Of a stretch of 64,000 bases of DNA, positions 60,060-64,000 are shown piece after piece. The notes under the pieces are model-generated. The model did no database searches. It worked only from the letters and a program-made list of their open reading frames with translations, and was not told the origin of the DNA. Within the stretch, counting starts at the first letter, position 1. Each line of letters starts with the position of its first letter. A program made the position numbers and the translations under genes. Source of the stretch: Lachnospiraceae bacterium. Its GTDB lineage: Bacteria; Bacillota; Clostridia; Lachnospirales; Lachnospiraceae. The stretch spans positions 1-64,000 of the forward strand of contig JAILPS010000038.1 of assembly GCA_024699325.1 (NCBI GenBank), in the 5' to 3' direction.

Positions 60060-61823
60060 TTATGCCTTGATAAGCTGTTTTTCTCTCTTCTGGCAGGTCA
60101 TTATGATGACCTGGTGATTGCTGTTTTTAAGAAGCTTCAGTGCGCTCTTCGTCCTCTCGTCGTCGAAGAATGCAAATGTGTCGTCAAGCAGCAGCGGCAT
60201 GGAAACCTTCGCGATGCATTCGCTGGCCGCAAGTCTTATGCACAGATAAGCCTGCTCTATGGTTCCGCGGCTGACGCTTGTCAAATCCACAATCCTGTCG
60301 CCTCTCTTTAGCATGGGCTTATGGTCCCTTCCGATGATAATCTCGTCATAGGCCTCGTGGGTGACCTCCTTAAAATAGACTGATGCGTCGCGAAGCATGT
60401 CCTCGCCGAAGGAATTCTCTATCTCCTCCGCCGCCTCAAACAGTTTCTGCATGGCCAGCCTGTAGGCCGCAATCTTGTCCTTAAGCCTGTCATTTTCCGC
60501 CTTGGCGCGCTTTGCCGCCTGAAGTCTGGCAGAGATATCGTCAATGTTTTTCACAAGATTTTGCTGCTCATATTCAAGCTTAAGAAGCTCCTTCTCAAGT
60601 TCCTCGTTCTGCTCGTGTATGGCAAAATATTCGCTACTGTCAAGCTCTGACAGGTCTGCGTTACATTTGCCAAGCTGCTCCTCCACAGATGACAGGGCGC
60701 TCTTCGCCTCCCCCATCTTGGCCATCTTGTCACAGGCAAGTCTGAAGAAGTTATATCTCTTCCTTCTGATGCGAATTCCCACTATGAATATGTTTAGGAA
60801 AATCACAAAAACCACCGCCGCAGCGATAAATGCATATATGGCGTGGCGCTTTGAGACATCGCCGTTATAGAGAAGCACTCCCACTAAAGCGGCTCCTGCC
60901 ACCATGAAAAACATCATGATGATGCTGATCAGCCCTATTGTCGGCATGCCGGGCTTAGCGCCTGCCCTAAGTGCGTTCTCGTCAAGGTACTTAGGCTTTC
61001 TTCCCGCCCTGGCTACAATCTGCCCCTTCTCCTGCTCATATCTGGCAATCTCGTCAGTTATCTGGCGCCTGGAGTTTTCAAGCTCCTCCTGCCTGCGCTT
61101 TAACAGATCGTGGCTGTTCTGCTTCTCAGAGTACTCTGTATACTCCTTCTGCCTGCCCTCCTTAATTCTGTCGGCGACTGAGGAGTACTTAGAAATATTT
61201 CTGTCAAGCTCTAAAATAGCTGTGTCATACATTCCCTGAAGCTCTGAGACATTGACCTTATCGGCGGGAGACAGCCTTCTCTCAAGCCTTCTTCTGCCCT
61301 CGCTAAGCGTATCCTGCGCTCCCTGAATGCTTATGTTTATGTTTCCGGCGCTTCCTAGGTTGTTCACATGCTCCTTAAGCTCGCCCGCCAGTTCATCCAC
61401 CGCCACACTCTTCATCTGTCCGATGCTCACCGTGTTTAAGTAAATGTTTTCTGTCATGCCCCCAAGCAGATCGTTAAGCTTGCTCTGCGCAGGGATAATC
61501 TCCCTTCCACTAGCCACGTCCGTAAGGTGCACATATGGCTTATCCTTGGAAAAACCTCTCTCTATAAGGTATGCTCTGGAGCCCTCCTCGATTCTCATGG
61601 TGCCGCAGTAGCCGCCCTTATCCTCCCATGGCTTGTATTTGTCCCTCATGAGTCTGGCATCCGCCGAACCCTCCAAGCCAAACAGCATGGCAAATATGAA
61701 GCTGTGAATGGTGCTTTTTCCAGCCTCGTTGTTGCCCTCCACCACGTTCATGCCCGGGTTTAAGGATATATGCTTGCTATGAAATTTTCCAAAATGTGTA
61801 AGCCAAAGATCTGTAATCTTCAT
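60060..61823 (-). CDS. SbcC/YhaN-like ATPase with membrane helices in its coiled coil
   Basis: A 587-residue SMC/Rad50-type protein. N-terminal Walker A GNNEAGKST (30-38) and a second half with the SRGTIEQAYLCIRLA signature and Walker B PLLLDDTFAFFDD form the ATPase head. The two halves are joined by coiled coils (about 180-275 and 365-480). Two membrane helices (about 295-320 and 330-352) interrupt the coil where Rad50 has its hook, as in YhaN of Bacillus. It should be a membrane-held partner of the adjacent SbcD/YhaO-like protein. It starts 18 bases after that gene ends. Confidence 0.85.
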   Translation of the reverse strand: MKITDLWLTHFGKFHSKHISLNPGMNVVEGNNEAGKSTIHSFIFAMLFGLEGSADARLMRDKYKPWEDKGGYCGTMRIEEGSRAYLIERGFSKDKPYVHLTDVASGREIIPAQSKLNDLLGGMTENIYLNTVSIGQMKSVAVDELAGELKEHVNNLGSAGNINISIQGAQDTLSEGRRRLERRLSPADKVNVSELQGMYDTAILELDRNISKYSSVADRIKEGRQKEYTEYSEKQNSHDLLKRRQEELENSRRQITDEIARYEQEKGQIVARAGRKPKYLDENALRAGAKPGMPTIGLISIIMMFFMVAGAALVGVLLYNGDVSKRHAIYAFIAAAVVFVIFLNIFIVGIRIRRKRYNFFRLACDKMAKMGEAKSALSSVEEQLGKCNADLSELDSSEYFAIHEQNEELEKELLKLEYEQQNLVKNIDDISARLQAAKRAKAENDRLKDKIAAYRLAMQKLFEAAEEIENSFGEDMLRDASVYFKEVTHEAYDEIIIGRDHKPMLKRGDRIVDLTSVSRGTIEQAYLCIRLAASECIAKVSMPLLLDDTFAFFDDERTKSALKLLKNSNHQVIIMTCQKREKQLIKA

Positions 61824-61841
61824 CCTAAACCCCGGGTGCTC

Positions 61842-62894
61842 CTATTTTCTCGTGTTGTTTTCTCCAAGTGCCATTAGTCCCACGCCAAGCGCCTCGCCGG
61901 CGTGTTCGTCCTCATCATTTTCAAGGAGAGTGATGAATCTCTCAATTATATCACCCTGATGAGATGCCTTCATTCTGTCTATATCCGCGCTCAGCGCATC
62001 TGCAAATGTGACTTTGATAACATTGCCACAGCGCTTTAGCTCCTCTAAAAGCGCGCCTGCGTCAGCGACCTGACCGCTCACAAAAACTGTGTAAATATTG
62101 TTGTTGCCGTTTAGGGATATCATGTCGCGAAGGCGTCTGCTGACATCTGCCGCGTCCTCGCCGCCACTAACCACAAGGTCGATATCCTTATATTCCCTCT
62201 TGGCTATAGGCACGAGACTAAGAGTTGTCCTGCCGTCCATAATCTCGCCCAGAACATATCCGTGCCTGCCGTCATCGTCAGAGTTTACGGGCTCTAAGCT
62301 GCCGCAGATGGCATTCTTCTCCCGCTCTCTTATGTCGGCCTGGCCCGCTCTTCCTATGCCCACGTAGTCAAATCCTGCGGTGGAGAGCATTCTTCTGTCC
62401 GCCGGGCAGTGCTCCCCGTCCATACCGCTTATGAGAAGTATGTTGTAGTCGTCACCTGATGACACCACAACGTCGTCAAACAGCCTCTCCCTGATAACAG
62501 GTCTGTCATAGCTTAAGCCCCAGACTTTGACCCCTAGGAATCCTATGTCAACACATTGAACCGTGGAGCTCTCCACGAAATGCACGTGGTCAGCCCAGGA
62601 GTTATGCACATAGAGTGACCCCTCTCTTATGTAATCCAGACTTCCGGCCGTTATCACAACCTGGGTGCGCTCCAGCCTGTCAAGATGCTTATTCAGTTCT
62701 TCAATCTCTCTCTTGATTGGCTGACGCGCAAACAGATTGCCGCTAATTAACAGCAGATCCACCCTCTCGCGGTTGCAGTCGTCAATCACGCGGATGAAGG
62801 AATCCCACAGCTCCCTGGCTCTGGTCTGCCCCCACACCTGATCTGCGTCCGGAACCGCTCCGAGATATACGTCAGAAATGTGGATAAATTTCAT
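61842..62894 (-). CDS. SbcD/YhaO-like protein with degenerate metal-binding site
   Basis: A 350-residue calcineurin-like phosphoesterase-fold protein that pairs with an SbcC/YhaN-like gene, as nuclease and ATPase do in SbcCD. However, its active-site motifs are broken: SDVYLG replaces SD-x-HLG (His10 is Tyr), SGNLFA replaces GDLFD (Asp53 is Asn), AGSLDY replaces GNH-D (Asn85 is Ser, His86 is Leu), and GIGRAG replaces the late GH-x-H. Only Asp8 is kept. The fold and length are otherwise normal and the reading frame is open, so this looks like a conserved non-nuclease subunit rather than a pseudogene. AGGGAAAA lies before the ATG. Confidence 0.8.
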   Translation of the reverse strand: MKFIHISDVYLGAVPDADQVWGQTRARELWDSFIRVIDDCNRERVDLLLISGNLFARQPIKREIEELNKHLDRLERTQVVITAGSLDYIREGSLYVHNSWADHVHFVESSTVQCVDIGFLGVKVWGLSYDRPVIRERLFDDVVVSSGDDYNILLISGMDGEHCPADRRMLSTAGFDYVGIGRAGQADIREREKNAICGSLEPVNSDDDGRHGYVLGEIMDGRTTLSLVPIAKREYKDIDLVVSGGEDAADVSRRLRDMISLNGNNNIYTVFVSGQVADAGALLEELKRCGNVIKVTFADALSADIDRMKASHQGDIIERFITLLENDEDEHAGEALGVGLMALGENNTRK

Positions 62895-62940
62895 AATATT
62901 TTCCCTTATGCCTAGTGTGGGGTTTCATTACCCCTGCAAA

Positions 62941-64000
62941 TTACAGCTCACAGTTGTTAACTGTTCTTGGGAATGGAATAACGTCTCTGATATTGCCCAT
63001 TCCTGTGACATACATTACCGCGCGCTCGAAGCCCAAACCGAAGCCTGCGTGGCGCACAGAGCCGAACTTTCTAAGGTCAAGATAGAAGTCGTAATCCTCC
63101 TTCTTAAGACCTAACTCGTCCATTCTGGCAACAAGCTTATCGTAGTCGTCCTCTCTCTGGCTTCCGCCGATGATCTCGCCGATGCCAGGAACCAGACAGT
63201 CAACTGCTGCCACGGTCTTGTTGTCGTCGTTCATCTTCATGTAGAAGGCCTTAATCTCCTTCGGATAGTCTGTTACGAATACAGGACGCTTGAAGATAAC
63301 CTCTGTCAGATATCTCTCATGCTCTGTCTGAAGGTCGCACCCCCAGCTAACCTTATAGTCAAACTGGTCGTTGTGCTCCTCTAAGAGCTTGATGGCCTCT
63401 GTGTATGTAACCCTCGCAAAGTCTGAATTCACAACGTGGTTCAGTCTGTCGAGCAGACCCTTGTCCACGAAGGAATTGAAGAAGTTCATCTCCTCCGGGG
63501 CGTTCTCAAGCACATATCTGATGATGTATTTGAGCATGCTCTCAGCCAGAGCCATGTCGTCCTGAAGGTCTGCAAATGCGATCTCAGGCTCGATCATCCA
63601 GAACTCAGCCGCATGTCTTGTGGTGTTTGAGTTCTCTGCTCTGAATGTAGGTCCGAATGTGTAAATATTTCTAAATGCACATGCGTATGTCTCGCCGTTT
63701 AACTGTCCTGAAACTGTGAGGTTGGTTGGCTTGCAGAAGAAATCCTGTGAGAAATCAACCTTGCCGTCCTCAGTTTTAGGGATGTTGTTTAAATCCATGG
63801 TTGTAACCTGGAACATCTCTCCTGCGCCCTCGCAGTCACTTCCCGTGATGAGAGGTGTGTGAACATACACGAAATCCCTCTCCTGGAAGAATTTGTGGAT
63901 GGCGTATGCGAGAAGCGATCTCACTCTGAAGACTGCCTGGAATGTGTTGGTTCTAGGTCTTAAGTGTGAGATGGTTCTAAGATACTCTAGGGAGTGTCTC
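62941..64000 (-). CDS. asnS: Asparaginyl-tRNA synthetase, partial (5' end outside window)
   Basis: The visible part is the class II catalytic core and C-terminus (about 352 residues). It has [17 protein letters not shown] just inside the window edge, then [20 protein letters not shown], the motif 2 region [21 protein letters not shown] and motif 3 [22 protein letters not shown] and RHAGFG are AsnRS-specific. The anticodon-binding N-terminus lies beyond position 64000; the reading frame is open to the edge, so GTG 63924 is not the start. Confidence 0.95.
   Translation of the reverse strand, partial: RHSLEYLRTISHLRPRTNTFQAVFRVRSLLAYAIHKFFQERDFVYVHTPLITGSDCEGAGEMFQVTTMDLNNIPKTEDGKVDFSQDFFCKPTNLTVSGQLNGETYACAFRNIYTFGPTFRAENSNTTRHAAEFWMIEPEIAFADLQDDMALAESMLKYIIRYVLENAPEEMNFFNSFVDKGLLDRLNHVVNSDFARVTYTEAIKLLEEHNDQFDYKVSWGCDLQTEHERYLTEVIFKRPVFVTDYPKEIKAFYMKMNDDNKTVAAVDCLVPGIGEIIGGSQREDDYDKLVARMDELGLKKEDYDFYLDLRKFGSVRHAGFGLGFERAVMYVTGMGNIRDVIPFPRTVNNCEL

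Noticed and set aside
61842-62894. Calling the SbcD-like gene a pseudogene
   Set aside because: The frame is full length with a ribosome site and intact partner gene; only metal ligands are changed, which fits a non-catalytic protein better.
62895-62940. Hairpin GGGGT-ACCCC after asnS as a terminator
   Set aside because: Stem is only 5 bp and no T-run follows on the minus strand, so asnS probably reads through into the SbcD-like gene.

Overview
The window looks like chromosomal DNA from an anaerobic, Gram-positive Clostridia, most likely the Lachnospiraceae. Signs are the GlgC/GlgD pair, SpoVG, a DnaD/DnaC-like pair, a long-form IleS, Fkp-type fucose salvage, a secreted GH5 glucanase, strong AGGAGG ribosome sites and hairpin terminators after most transcription units. 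The family assignment is inference from gene content. I see no rRNA, tRNA, CRISPR array, insertion sequence or prophage. Two genes run off the ends: a HAD phosphatase-like gene on the left and asnS on the right.

1-8.6 kb: a complete niacin-to-NAD salvage operon, nrtR-pncA-pncB-nadD-nadE. It starts from a consensus promoter buried in a large inverted repeat, the likely NrtR operator, and is followed by a membrane beta-propeller HD-GYP protein. 8.6-13.4 kb (minus strand): two paralogous pilin-like proteins, an AEC-family transporter, an unknown membrane-anchored protein and a MATE exporter.

13.4-35 kb is the surface-carbohydrate section. gmd-fcl-manC makes GDP-L-fucose de novo and faces an AraC-type regulator. 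A GH5 glucanase with a Thr/Glu-repeat membrane protein faces a nucleotide-sugar dehydrogenase that carries an N-terminal XRE-type DNA-binding domain. A Wzt/Wzm-like exporter with an S26-like peptidase faces an operon of PlsC, GT8 and a GT8-PlsC fusion. Fkp (fucose salvage to GDP-fucose) follows a soluble sugar-sensor/GGDEF protein, and a RelA/SpoT-domain protein lies upstream of these.

35-41 kb: an acidic hypothetical protein, a three-module lipoprotein, a 39-residue gene with its own promoter and terminator, and a DUF975/CmpB-like membrane protein with a metallophosphoesterase. 41-55 kb (minus strand): lipoprotein foldase-ileS-glgP, then glgC-glgD-spoVG and pth-mfd. 55-60 kb (plus strand): murC, dnaD-like, dnaC-like and a PRPP synthetase. 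60-64 kb (minus strand): asnS, then an SbcD-like protein whose metal ligands are largely lost, paired with a membrane-spanning SbcC/YhaN-like ATPase.

The best leads are the XRE-dehydrogenase fusion with matched inverted repeats flanking its promoter, the GT8-PlsC fusion operon, the metal-ligand-less SbcD partner, the sensor-GGDEF/Fkp couple and the 39-residue peptide gene. All functions are read from sequence motifs; no database search was run.
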